Part shown: positions 27,238-35,522 of the stretch, in pieces | How positions within the stretch are numbered: position 1 is the first letter of the stretch | Layout of the letters: each line of letters starts with the position of its first letter | NCBI RefSeq assembly: GCF_003024515.2 | Contig: NZ_PYIX02000031.1 | Coordinates: 1 to 50,711 of the forward strand | Origin: Acinetobacter sichuanensis | Lineage (GTDB): Bacteria > Pseudomonadota > Gammaproteobacteria > Pseudomonadales > Moraxellaceae | Reading direction: 5' to 3' | DNA length: 50,711 nt | Notes under the pieces: generated by a model | What the model was told of the DNA's origin: nothing | Databases searched by the model: none | Seen by the model: the letters and a program-made list of their open reading frames with translations, nothing else | Program-made: the position numbers and the translations under genes

Positions 27238-27993
27238 TTACCAAGCCATATTTGGATAAGCCCGTTGCATATATTGAATTTCAGCTAAAACAAAACCCAA
27301 GTGTTCTGTGTGTAAACCTTGTTTAGCACCTGAACGATAAGCCCCTGTTTCAGGTAAACTTAATTCAAAGCGCTTTAATTCAGCATTTACATCGATTAAC
27401 CATTGCTCTTTCAATGTTTCTAAATCTGTAATAATGTGGCTCTCAATTAATTGTTTTTCATCTGTCGTTAATACGAATAATTCTTGGGTAAAACGCCATA
27501 ATTCATTTAAGGCTTGTTGTGTTTTTTGATGTGCTTCTTCAGTCCCTAAACTTAAACGTTCCATCCAAGCCGTTGAAAAACGTAAGTGATATTTCACTTC
27601 ACGCAAAGACTTAACTGCAAATGCACGAAGTTGATTATGGCTACTTGTCGTTAAAGCAGTAAATAATAAATTATGGTAATGATCCATTAACCATTGTCGT
27701 ACCATGGTTTGTGCAAAGTCGCCATTCGGTTGTTCACACAACAATAAATTGCGATATTCACGCTCTGTACGTAAAAATGCCAATTGGTCTTCATCACGCC
27801 CTAGACCTTCAACTTCACCAGCTAAACTGAGTAAAGTACGGGCTTGACCCAATAAATCCAAACCGATATTGGCAAGTGCAATATCCAACTCTAGTTCAGG
27901 TGCATGACCGCACCACTCAGCCAAACGATGCGACAAAATCAGTTGGCTATCCGCTAAATGCAATAGAAATTGAGAAAATACAGAATGATTCAT
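27238..27993 (-). CDS. paaC: Phenylacetyl-CoA epoxidase structural subunit PaaC
   Basis: 251 aa ferritin-like partner of the catalytic subunit PaaA. The blocks ADSQLILSHRLAEWCGHAPELELDIALANIGLDLLGQARTLL, AFLRTEREYRNLLLCEQPNGDFA and EVKYHLRFSTAWMERLSLGTEEAH are typical of PaaC. The family lacks a full diiron site, consistent with a structural role. A TAAGGAG ribosome-binding site lies upstream of ATG 27993; the gap from paaB is 12 bases. Confidence 0.94.
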   Translation of the reverse strand: MNHSVFSQFLLHLADSQLILSHRLAEWCGHAPELELDIALANIGLDLLGQARTLLSLAGEVEGLGRDEDQLAFLRTEREYRNLLLCEQPNGDFAQTMVRQWLMDHYHNLLFTALTTSSHNQLRAFAVKSLREVKYHLRFSTAWMERLSLGTEEAHQKTQQALNELWRFTQELFVLTTDEKQLIESHIITDLETLKEQWLIDVNAELKRFELSLPETGAYRSGAKQGLHTEHLGFVLAEIQYMQRAYPNMAW

Positions 27994-28005
27994 TGATCTA
28001 ACTCC

Positions 28006-28296
28006 TTACATATGCTCAATGCCATCAGGGATATGGTAAAAAGTTGGATGACGATAAACCTTGTCTAATGCAGGGTCAAAAAATTGATCTTTTTCATCAG
28101 GTTGTGAAGAAGTAATTAACTCAGATTTCACTACCCAAATACTGATCCCTTCATTACGACGTGTATAAACATCACGCGCGTTTTGCAAAGCAATCTCAGC
28201 ATCTGGTGCACGTAAACTACCCACATGACGATGGCTTAAACCTTGTTTACTACGTACAAATACTTCAAATAACGACCAGTTATTTTTATTGTTCAT
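28006..28296 (-). CDS. paaB: Phenylacetyl-CoA epoxidase subunit PaaB
   Basis: 96 aa bridging subunit that organises PaaAC heterodimers. Sequence is characteristic: WSLFEVFVRSKQGLSHRHVGSLRAPDAEIALQNARDVYTRRNEGISIWVV near residues 7-55, ending in KVYRHPTFYHIPDGIEHM. Start: ATG 28296 with a GGAAGGA ribosome-binding site; the frame extends to 28347 but has no supporting homology. It lies between paaA (62-base gap) and paaC (12-base gap). Confidence 0.95.
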   Translation of the reverse strand: MNNKNNWSLFEVFVRSKQGLSHRHVGSLRAPDAEIALQNARDVYTRRNEGISIWVVKSELITSSQPDEKDQFFDPALDKVYRHPTFYHIPDGIEHM

Positions 28297-28358
28297 GAGA
28301 GAATCCTTCCTGAAAATTAAACCTGTATAAAAGCTAAAATTAACCAATACGCTTTAAA

Positions 28359-29300
28359 TTAAGCGACTTTTTCGGTTTGTTCAGCCTGCTGTTTTTGTGC
28401 ATAAACTGCTGCTGTATCACGCACCCATTTTCCACCTTCCCATGCTTTACGACGAGCTTCTATGCGTTCGTGGTTGCATGGACCTTTACCTGCAAGGATG
28501 TCATTGAACTCATCCCAATTAATTGCTCCAGACTCGTAATGCCCTGTTTCTTCATTAAAACGTAAGTCAGGATCAGGCACTGTCAGACCGAGCATGTGTA
28601 CTTGTGGCACAGTGTTATCAACAAATTTTTGGCGTAGTGCATCGTTACTAAATAATTTGATTTTCCATTGCATGCTTTGTGCACTGTTTGGTGAATTGTC
28701 ATCACTTGGACCAAACATCATTTGCACAGGCCACCAAAAACGATTCACAGCATCTTGCGCCAACTGTTTTTGTTCAGGTGTACCGTTGGCGAGTTGCATC
28801 ATGGCTTCAAAGCCTTGACGCTGATGGAAACTTTCTTCTTTACAAACTCGCACCATAGCGCGTGCATAAGGTCCATATGAAGTACGGCATAAAGCAACCT
28901 GATTGACAATCGCAGCACCATCAACCAACCAACCAATCGCAGCGACATCTGCCCAAGTTAAGGTTGGATAATTGAAAATAGATGAATATTTCATACGCCC
29001 AGAAATAAGCTTATCCATCATGTCATCACGATCTGCGCCTAGCGTTTCAGCAGCACTATACAAATACAATCCATGCCCTGCTTCATCTTGAACTTTAGCC
29101 AACAACACCGCTTTACGTTTTAAGCTTGGTGCACGAGTGATCCAATTTCCTTCTGGCAACATTCCTATTACTTCTGAATGTGCATGTTGTCCAATTTGAC
29201 GAATTAAGGTTTTACGATATGCATCTGGCATCCAGTCTTTTGGTTCTATCGAAATATCCTTTTCGATGGATTGGTCAAACTGTTGTTGATGATTATTCAT
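28359..29300 (-). CDS. paaA: Phenylacetyl-CoA 1,2-epoxidase catalytic subunit PaaA
   Basis: 313 aa diiron oxygenase subunit that epoxidises the aromatic ring of phenylacetyl-CoA. Ferritin-like diiron ligands are in [19 protein letters not shown] (ExxH, about residue 72) and [16 protein letters not shown] (ExxH, about residue 160). [29 protein letters not shown] segment and the C-terminal [23 protein letters not shown] fit PaaA. A GAGGA ribosome-binding site precedes ATG 29300. It is the first gene of the paaABCDEFGHJKXY transcript and is divergent from paaZ. Confidence 0.95.
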   Translation of the reverse strand: MNNHQQQFDQSIEKDISIEPKDWMPDAYRKTLIRQIGQHAHSEVIGMLPEGNWITRAPSLKRKAVLLAKVQDEAGHGLYLYSAAETLGADRDDMMDKLISGRMKYSSIFNYPTLTWADVAAIGWLVDGAAIVNQVALCRTSYGPYARAMVRVCKEESFHQRQGFEAMMQLANGTPEQKQLAQDAVNRFWWPVQMMFGPSDDNSPNSAQSMQWKIKLFSNDALRQKFVDNTVPQVHMLGLTVPDPDLRFNEETGHYESGAINWDEFNDILAGKGPCNHERIEARRKAWEGGKWVRDTAAVYAQKQQAEQTEKVA

Positions 29301-29559
29301 TGTGTCCTCACTTATCCCAAGTGTTTATGCATTTAAGTTAAAACGATACAATATAAAAATCAAGATTAATTTTTCGTATCATAATTATTTTATTGTTAAA
29401 ATTTTATAAATTATTGTTTTTTATATTTATTTATTTTAATAAAAATCATTAAATTATTTTTTATCATAAAAATATTTGACAATTTTAAAATTTAAGAACA
29501 AATTATGAATCATTAAAAGCAAAATATTTCACAAAGCGTATCATAAAAGGAGTTTTTCA
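29301..29559. promoter_or_regulatory. Divergent paaA-paaZ promoter region with repeated CGTATCATAA motifs
   Basis: 259 bases, strongly A/T-rich, between the start codons of paaA and paaZ. The 10-mer CGTATCATAA occurs twice in direct orientation, at 29375-29384 and at 29537-29546. A related inverted GATAC lies at 29345-29349, paired with GTATC at 29376-29380. One copy is about 75 bases from the paaA start and the other overlaps the paaZ leader, so they are candidate operator sites, presumably for PaaX. No firm -35/-10 pair was assigned. Confidence 0.45.
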
Positions 29560-31671
29560 ATGCTTGAGTTAGATACGGGAATAAATCCTACAGAACATGA
29601 ATCAGTCAACGTTGCAGCACAAACATTGTCCATAAAGTCATTAAGCTCATTGGTCTATGGTCAGGAATATACGGCTGCTCAAGATTTTCGCACGGTTTAT
29701 CATGCTATTTCGGGTCAGGCAATTTATCAGGTCAGTAGCCACGGTATTGATACCAAAGCCATTATTCAGTATGCCAAAACCAAAGGTTCAGCGATTGCTC
29801 ATTTAACTTTTCATGAACGTGCAAATGCTTTAAAACAGGTGGCACAATATTTGCTCGAACGCAAAGAACACTATTATGCCTTAGCCAAAGCAACGGGTTG
29901 TACGCGTAAAGATGCATGGATTGATGTGGAAGGTGGAATTGGAACATTGTTCGCTTATTCTAGCCTTGTTCGCCGTGAACTCAGCGATGAAACAGCTTTA
30001 GTCGAAGACAGTTGGATTCCATTGTCTAAAAATGGCACATTTGGTGCAAAGCATATTCTTAGTCCTAAAGCAGGTGTTGCTGTACATATTGATGCATTCA
30101 ATTTTCCAATTTGGGGAATGCTAGAAAAAATTGCACCAACACTTTTGGCAGGCGTACCGTGTATTGTCAAACCTGCCACTGAAGGTGCAGAGATGACGCA
30201 TGCTGTTGTCAAAGACATTTTAGCAAGTGGTTTTTTACCTGAGGGTGCTTTACAACTGATTTGTGGTCAGACTTATGATTTGTTTGAACACCTTAATCCA
30301 CAAGATACCGTGACGTTTACAGGCTCAGCCACTACAGGGCAAAAACTTCGCGCACATCCTCATCTCAACCAATATTCAATTCCATTTAGTATGGAAGCAG
30401 ATTCTGTCAATAGCGCAATTTTAACTGAACATGCTTCTGATGAAACTATTGATTTGTTTGTTCGTGAAATATTCCGTGAAATGACCACCAAAGCAGGACA
30501 AAAATGTACAGCCATTCGCCGTGCCTTTGTACCACATAGTTTATTGGATACAGTACAAACGCGCTTAATTGCTAAATTACAAAAAGTCGTTGTCGGAAAT
30601 CCTGAACTTGAAAATGTTACGATGGGTGCGTTGGCAAGCATTAAGCAAAAACATGATGTCGCTGAAAAAGTTGAACAATTAAGCCAAAATGCTGAGATTG
30701 TATTTGGTAGTCATTTGCGTGATGATTTTAAAATTGAGGCTGAATACCCTGAAAAAGGTGCATTTTATCCACCGACTGTTTTGGTCTGCAAATCACCTAA
30801 TACAGCCCAAGCCATTCACCAAATTGAAGCATTTGGTCCTGTTGTCACACTCATGCCTTATGACACACTGAACGAGCTAGCAACATTAGTTGCCAAAGGT
30901 GAAGGGAGCCTTGTCGCATCTATTGTACGTAATGCTGACGAAAATATTGAAAAAATCATTGCCAAAATTGCGCCATGGCATGGTCGTGTGCATGTATTAG
31001 ACAGTGAAAATGCGAAAGAAAGTACAGGACATGGTTCACCACTTCCTCTGCTTGTACATGGTGGACCTGGTCGTGCAGGTGGTGGAGAAGAATTAGGTGG
31101 TTTACGTGCAGTGAAACATTATATGCAACGTACTGCGATTCAGGGTTCACCTAAAGCCATGACCCAAATTGGACATAGTTGGACCATTGGTTCAGAAGTT
31201 TTTGAAGATCGTGTCCACCCTTTTAAAAAATCATTTGATGAACTTCGTATCGGAGAACGCTTATTAACAGCACGTCGTACCGTAACTGAGGCTGACATTG
31301 TTAATTTTGCCTGTTTAAGTGGCGATCATTTTTACGCACATATGGATAAAATTGCTGCTGCCAACTCTTTATTTGGTGATCGTGTTGCACATGGTTATTT
31401 CATTGTGTCTGCTGCTGCTGGTTTATTTGTTGATGCAGCCCCTGGCCCTGTCATTGCCAACTACGGTATGGATAATCTTCGCTTTGTTGAACCTGTAAAA
31501 ATTGGTGACACCATTCAAGTTGAGTTGACTTGTAAGCAAAAGACCCCAAAACCATTGCGTGATCCTGAACAAAAACCGCATGGTGTAGTGGTTTGGGACA
31601 TTAAAGTCAAAAATCAACGTAATGAGTTGGTTGCAACCTATGACATCTTAACCCTCGTCAATCGTGACTAA
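29560..31671 (+). CDS. paaZ: PaaZ, bifunctional oxepin-CoA hydrolase / 3-oxo-5,6-dehydrosuberyl-CoA semialdehyde dehydrogenase
   Basis: 703 aa fusion. The N-terminal aldehyde dehydrogenase domain (about 30-540) has HIDAFNFPIWG, TFTGSATTGQ, the Glu region SMEADSVNS (Glu near 279) and KAGQKCTAIRR with catalytic Cys316. The C-terminal MaoC-like hydratase domain (about 560-700) has SGDHFYAHMD with Asp589 and His594, the ring-opening dyad. Together they open oxepin-CoA and oxidise the resulting aldehyde. In Acinetobacter it is sometimes called paaN. It has a strong AAAAGGAG ribosome-binding site and is divergent from paaA. A sharp hairpin follows the stop. Confidence 0.95.
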   Translation: MLELDTGINPTEHESVNVAAQTLSIKSLSSLVYGQEYTAAQDFRTVYHAISGQAIYQVSSHGIDTKAIIQYAKTKGSAIAHLTFHERANALKQVAQYLLERKEHYYALAKATGCTRKDAWIDVEGGIGTLFAYSSLVRRELSDETALVEDSWIPLSKNGTFGAKHILSPKAGVAVHIDAFNFPIWGMLEKIAPTLLAGVPCIVKPATEGAEMTHAVVKDILASGFLPEGALQLICGQTYDLFEHLNPQDTVTFTGSATTGQKLRAHPHLNQYSIPFSMEADSVNSAILTEHASDETIDLFVREIFREMTTKAGQKCTAIRRAFVPHSLLDTVQTRLIAKLQKVVVGNPELENVTMGALASIKQKHDVAEKVEQLSQNAEIVFGSHLRDDFKIEAEYPEKGAFYPPTVLVCKSPNTAQAIHQIEAFGPVVTLMPYDTLNELATLVAKGEGSLVASIVRNADENIEKIIAKIAPWHGRVHVLDSENAKESTGHGSPLPLLVHGGPGRAGGGEELGGLRAVKHYMQRTAIQGSPKAMTQIGHSWTIGSEVFEDRVHPFKKSFDELRIGERLLTARRTVTEADIVNFACLSGDHFYAHMDKIAAANSLFGDRVAHGYFIVSAAAGLFVDAAPGPVIANYGMDNLRFVEPVKIGDTIQVELTCKQKTPKPLRDPEQKPHGVVVWDIKVKNQRNELVATYDILTLVNRD

Positions 31672-31686
31672 AATATAAATATTGGT

Positions 31687-31715
31687 TAGCCCTTCTCCCA
31701 CTGGGAGAAGGGCTA
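31687..31715. terminator. Strong GC-rich palindrome after paaZ
   Basis: Perfect 14-base inverted repeat TAGCCCTTCTCCCA / TGGGAGAAGGGCTA separated by one base, 15 bases after the paaZ stop. It is far more GC-rich than its surroundings. The sequence resembles the dispersed CCCTTCTCCC-type intergenic repeats found in many Proteobacteria, and probably also acts as a transcription terminator or mRNA end stabiliser, though no T run follows. Confidence 0.65.
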
Positions 31716-31862
31716 GCATGAGGGTGCTTTGATATAAATTCATTCCTTTTTATGAAACTTAGTGCTCTATCCTGAAAAGGAAAAGAGTATTGAGTTCAAA
31801 GCAACTTTGAGAAAAACATCCTTCCAAATATGGATTTTGGAGCAGCACAGAAGGATTTAAAA

Positions 31863-32564
31863 ATGAATAAAGTCTACCCAGACAGCCAGACCGCTTTGTT
31901 TGATATTGTACAAGACAACATGCTCATTGCAGTGGGTGGTTTTGGGCTGTGTGGCATCCCTGAAATGCTCATTGAAACATTAAGAGATACACAAGCTCAG
32001 CAACTGACTTGTATTAGTAACAATGCAGGAATTGATGGTATTGGATTAAGTTTACTTCTTGAATCACATCAGGTTAAAAAAATGATTTCCTCTTATATTG
32101 GCGGAAATAAAGAATTTGAACGTCAATATTTAAGTGGTGAACTAGAGGTCGAACTCACCCCTCAAGGCACATTAGCTGAAAAATTACGTGCAGCAGGTGC
32201 AGGTATTCCAGCTTTTTACACCAAAACAGGAGTAGGCACGGCTGTTCAAGAAGGTAAAGAAGTCAGAAATTTTAATGGTCAAAACTATCTTTTAGAAACA
32301 GCTTTACATGCTGATCTTGCTTTAATTAAAGCTTACAAAGCAGATAAGGCAGGCAATTTAGTCTTTCGTAAAACGGCACGAAATATTAATCCCGACTGTG
32401 CGATGTCAGCTAAATTTACCGTTGTTGAAGTAGAAGAATTGGTTGAAATTGGTGAAATTGATCCAGATGATATTCACCTTGCAGGCATTTATGTAGATCG
32501 TATTGTGGTCAATGCACAGCCAAATAAACATATAGAGATTCGCACGGTAAAACCCGCAGCCTAA
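31863..32564 (+). CDS. scoA: 3-oxoacid CoA-transferase subunit A (ScoA/AtoD-like)
   Basis: 233 aa alpha subunit of a class I CoA-transferase that moves CoA between succinyl-CoA and acetoacetate (or a similar 3-oxoacid). Hallmarks: MLIAVGGFGLCGIPEMLIETL (glycine-rich CoA site), ISNNAGIDGIGLSLLL, KKMISSYIGGNKEFERQYLSGELEVELTPQGTLAEKLRAAGAGIPAFYT and FRKTARNINPDCAMSA. It reads closer to ScoA of Bacillus than to PcaI/CatI 3-oxoadipate transferases. Start: ATG 31863 with AAGGA upstream; the frame extends to 31830 without support. It is 12 bases before scoB. Confidence 0.88.
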   Translation: MNKVYPDSQTALFDIVQDNMLIAVGGFGLCGIPEMLIETLRDTQAQQLTCISNNAGIDGIGLSLLLESHQVKKMISSYIGGNKEFERQYLSGELEVELTPQGTLAEKLRAAGAGIPAFYTKTGVGTAVQEGKEVRNFNGQNYLLETALHADLALIKAYKADKAGNLVFRKTARNINPDCAMSAKFTVVEVEELVEIGEIDPDDIHLAGIYVDRIVVNAQPNKHIEIRTVKPAA

Positions 32565-32576
32565 AGGAGTACAACC

Positions 32577-33230
32577 ATGGCTTGGACACAAGAACAAATG
32601 GCACAACGTGCAGCATTAGAACTCAAAGATGGTGACTATGTTAATTTAGGCATCGGTTTGCCCACCTTAGTTGCAAATTACATTCCTAATGATTTGTATG
32701 TATGGCTTCAATCGGAAAATGGTTTATTGGGCATTGGAGAATATCCTATTGAAGAAGAAGTAGATGCTGATTTAATCAATGCTGGTAAACAAACCATTAC
32801 AACTCGAGCAGGCGCTTCATTTTTTTCAAGCTCAGACTCCTTTGCTATGATTCGTGGCGGACATGTCGATATTGCAATTTTAGGTGCAATGGAAGTTTCT
32901 AAAACTGGTGATATTGCAAATTGGATGATCCCAGGTCAAAAAGTCAAAGGAATGGGAGGTGCAATGGATTTAGTTGCAGGAGTAAAAAAGATCGTTGTAC
33001 TGATGCAACATTGTAATAAGCTTGGTATGCCTAAAATTTTAGATCAATGTACTCTCCCATTAACAGGCGTAGGCGTAGTCAGCCGTATCATTAGTAATTA
33101 TGGTGTTTTTGATGTTAAACCTGATGGTATACATCTGGTGGAACTCGCAGATGGCATAACACTGGAACACGTGTTGCAATCTACTGGGAGTCATGTCATC
33201 ACAACATCTTTACAGCATACAGCCGCTTAA
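32577..33230 (+). CDS. scoB: 3-oxoacid CoA-transferase subunit B (ScoB/AtoA-like)
   Basis: 217 aa beta subunit with the catalytic Glu in the signature SENGLLGIG (about residue 43-51). Other family blocks: [80 protein letters not shown] and [21 protein letters not shown]. It follows scoA with AAAGGAG at the junction. The pair likely allows acetoacetate use or supplies CoA transfer for nearby catabolic pathways; it is not required by the known paa route. Confidence 0.9.
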   Translation: MAWTQEQMAQRAALELKDGDYVNLGIGLPTLVANYIPNDLYVWLQSENGLLGIGEYPIEEEVDADLINAGKQTITTRAGASFFSSSDSFAMIRGGHVDIAILGAMEVSKTGDIANWMIPGQKVKGMGGAMDLVAGVKKIVVLMQHCNKLGMPKILDQCTLPLTGVGVVSRIISNYGVFDVKPDGIHLVELADGITLEHVLQSTGSHVITTSLQHTAA

Positions 33231-33287
33231 CAATACGCTAGATTCTTGTTATTTATTTTGTAGCAGACAAAGATGATCAATACAGCG

Positions 33288-33321
33288 AAGCGAGTGAGTC
33301 TAATCACCTGCTCGCTTTTTC
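33288..33321 (+). terminator. Rho-independent terminator after scoAB
   Basis: Stem AAGCGAG / CTCGCTT (33288-33294 and 33311-33317) followed by TTT, about 58 bases after the scoB stop. Confidence 0.65.
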
Positions 33322-33352
33322 TCACCCATTAAAAACCCTCAAAATATGATAC

Positions 33353-33402
33353 ATTTTAAAATATTTTTAATTATTTTAAAATATTTTTAATTATTTTAAA
33401 AT
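33353..33402. repeat. 20-base tandem repeat, 2.5 copies
   Basis: Unit ATTTTAAAATATTTTTAATT occurs at 33353-33372 and 33373-33392 with a further half copy at 33393-33402. Each unit contains the palindrome ATTTTAAAAT. All A/T, so it may be a bent-DNA or nucleoid-protein binding tract, or a replication-slippage product. Confidence 0.8.
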
Positions 33403-33616
33403 CATTTAATATATAAAAATTAAAACCCAAAACACGAAAAATTCTATAAAATCATAAATTTTAACAATTATTTAAATAAAAAATAGCAGTTAAACATTAC
33501 ATTGAAATAATAAAAAGATACTCTTTATTAAAAAATAAAAAATTAATGTATCTCTTTTTAAAAAAATAATTCATACTCATTGATATAGTTAACGTACAAA
33601 CTATGTAAAGGAAACG

Positions 33617-33651
33617 ATCACGACAAAACAATCATTCAATATCGTCGTGAT
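33617..33651 (+). promoter_or_regulatory. Inverted repeat in the leader of the MHS symporter
   Basis: Perfect 8-base inverted repeat ATCACGAC / GTCGTGAT (33617-33624 and 33644-33651), 19-base loop, ending 30 bases before the ATG at 33682. It could be an operator or an RNA hairpin controlling translation; the regulator is unknown. Confidence 0.4.
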
Positions 33652-33681
33652 AATGAACAAAAAATTGTAAAAGGAAATACG

Positions 33682-35061
33682 ATGGAAAAGGCACACATAG
33701 GGACAGTGTCCCCTGAACTATTAAGAGATGTATCACAAACATCTCGCACCAAAAAAATCGCAATGGCAACCATCATTGGCACGACTATTGAGTGGTATGA
33801 TTATTTTATTTACGCAGCAGTCGCAGGCTTAGTATTTAACCAATTATTTTTCAAACCTGCAGGTCCTGCATTTGCAACTTTGCTTGTATTTGCATCCATT
33901 GGTATTAGTTTTATTTTTAGACCATTTGGAGCATTTATTGCTGGATATTTTGGAGATAAATTTGGCCGTAAAATGGTACTTGCAATTACGCTCATCATGA
34001 TGGGAGGTACCACAACGGTGATCGGCTTACTGCCAACTTATGACAGTATCGGAATAGCAGCTCCAATTTTATTGATTTTATTACGTATCTTACAAGGAAT
34101 ATCAGCAGGTGGAGAATGGGGCGGTGCTGTACTCATGGCAGTAGAACATGCTCCTACAAAAAAACGCGGTTTATTTAGTTCATTTCCTCAATTAGGCGTA
34201 CCTCTTGGTTTACTACTTGCATCATTGGTTTTAGTCATCATGACAGGATTTGTTTCTCCTGGAGATGAATTTATGCAATGGGGCTGGCGCGTTCCATTTT
34301 TAATGAGTATTGTACTGTTTGGTCTTGGTTATTGGATTCGTCGCTCTGTAGAAGAAAGCCCGATTTTTGAGGAGCTCAAACAAAAAGGAACAAATCAAAA
34401 ACCGATCCGTGAACTTTTTAGTCAATACAAAAAAGTGGTTTTTAGTTCAGCTTTACTAATCGCAGGCACTACAGCGCTTGGCTATATGACTGCTGGTGGT
34501 TTTGTACAAAGCTTTACTACAAATCCTACAGGTTTAAACTTAGATCGCCCAACCATCATGGCTTTAGTGAGTGTTTCCGCAATTATTTGGACATTCTTTA
34601 CTTGGCTATCTGCAGTTCTTTCTGATAAATATGGACGTAAACCTATCTATATCTTTGGTTCGATCGTTCAAGTACTGACTGCACTGCTATTATTCCCTCT
34701 CATCAGCACGGGTAGCTATATTTACATTATGCTTGGATTGGCATTATTGTCGATGGGCATAGGCATTACCTACGGTGTACAGGCAGTTTTCTATTCAGAA
34801 TTATTTCCTGCGTCTATTCGCTTTTCTGGTATTTCAATTACTTATGCAATAGGATCAATTCTTGGAGGGGCTTTTGCACCGTTAATTGCAGCGACATTAA
34901 TTACTAAATCCAATGGCGTATTACTGGTCAGTGCTTATTTAACTATTGTTTCACTGATTGCATTGATCTCAATTTGTATGTTTAAAGATCGGACAGCGAT
35001 TTCTTTAGATCCATCAGATGAGGAAGAACAGAAAAAATCACCTTTTATTTGGAATAAATAA
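33682..35061 (+). CDS. MFS transporter, metabolite:H+ symporter (MHS) family
   Basis: 459 aa inner-membrane protein with 12 predicted helices. MHS hallmarks: TIIGTTIEWYDYFIYA in helix 1, RPFGAFIAGYFGDKFGRKMVL between helices 2 and 3, GISAGGEWGGAVLMAVEHAP, and the second-half loop SDKYGRKPIYIFG. Relatives transport shikimate, citrate, alpha-ketoglutarate or proline-betaine. The substrate cannot be inferred with confidence; the scoAB neighbours suggest an organic acid. An AAAGGAAA ribosome-binding site lies upstream. The stop is followed by an inverted-repeat element. Confidence 0.87.
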   Translation: MEKAHIGTVSPELLRDVSQTSRTKKIAMATIIGTTIEWYDYFIYAAVAGLVFNQLFFKPAGPAFATLLVFASIGISFIFRPFGAFIAGYFGDKFGRKMVLAITLIMMGGTTTVIGLLPTYDSIGIAAPILLILLRILQGISAGGEWGGAVLMAVEHAPTKKRGLFSSFPQLGVPLGLLLASLVLVIMTGFVSPGDEFMQWGWRVPFLMSIVLFGLGYWIRRSVEESPIFEELKQKGTNQKPIRELFSQYKKVVFSSALLIAGTTALGYMTAGGFVQSFTTNPTGLNLDRPTIMALVSVSAIIWTFFTWLSAVLSDKYGRKPIYIFGSIVQVLTALLLFPLISTGSYIYIMLGLALLSMGIGITYGVQAVFYSELFPASIRFSGISITYAIGSILGGAFAPLIAATLITKSNGVLLVSAYLTIVSLIALISICMFKDRTAISLDPSDEEEQKKSPFIWNK

Positions 35062-35522
35062 GTTTATTTTTGTGTATATCTTTAAGCAGATTTTAAATCT
35101 TACTCACTGATGTTACGCATTGGATTCAAATTAAATAACTGAAAAAAGCAAAAGCTAAATTTACACGACGCGGGATCTTACATCTAAAGTTGAAATTTGG
35201 GATTAGCCTTCGGCTCGACCTACTTTTGTTTCGGCAAAAGTAGGCAAAACCATTGTCATCCGCAAAACTCGTCGACCACCGCAAATTGATAAATACATCG
35301 CAGAAACATTTCTACCCAAAGTAGTCCTGCCTCAAACACGTTGCGGATGACGTTTCCGTGTATCCACATTTTTCTAGTTCCAAAGTTTAATTTTAGAGTT
35401 ACTGCGTAACATCAGTTACTCAGTTAAAATCTGCTTAAACCAAATGAATATTAGACGAAGTATTTAACAAATTTAAAGCTAAAATATAGTCATCTAAAGA
35501 AAAAATTTATGCCTTTTATCAT
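35062..35522. other. Convergent intergenic region occupied by a MITE-like element
   Basis: 461 bases between the 3' ends of the symporter and the TauE-type permease. Most of it (35081-35439) is a structured non-coding element described separately. The remaining 83 bases before the permease stop are AT-rich and show nothing recognisable. Confidence 0.6.
35081..35439. mobile_element. MITE-like non-coding element with two-part terminal inverted repeats
   Basis: About 359 bases. Outer arms are a perfect 16-base inverted repeat (35081-35096 and 35424-35439). A second, perfect 14-base inverted repeat lies just inside (ACTGATGTTACGCA, 35106-35119, with 35403-35416). Inside are a palindrome CCTACTTTTG-N6-CAAAAGTAGG and a pair TCATCCGCAA / TTGCGGATGA. 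The interior is more GC-rich than the flanks and has no long open frame. No obvious target-site duplication was found. Confidence 0.6.

Larger units (their letters stand above)
33231..33681. other. AT-rich intergenic region between scoB and the MHS symporter
   Basis: About 450 bases with no gene. In order it holds a terminator for scoAB, a 20-base tandem repeat, a featureless A/T-rich stretch, and two inverted repeats just upstream of the symporter start, of which one is annotated separately. The other is ATAGTT-N8-AACTAT at 33585-33590/33599-33604. Confidence 0.55.

Noticed and set aside
31863..33230. Assigning the CoA-transferase pair as PcaIJ/CatIJ 3-oxoadipate CoA-transferase linked to the paa pathway
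   Set aside because: The sequence reads closer to ScoAB, and the paa route forms 3-oxoadipyl-CoA directly, so no transferase is needed there.
33353..33402. Tandem repeat as a CRISPR array
   Set aside because: Copies are directly adjacent with no spacers, are all A/T, and there are no cas genes nearby.
35081..35439. Insertion sequence with a transposase
   Set aside because: The element is about 359 bases with no open frame long enough for a transposase; only a non-autonomous element fits.
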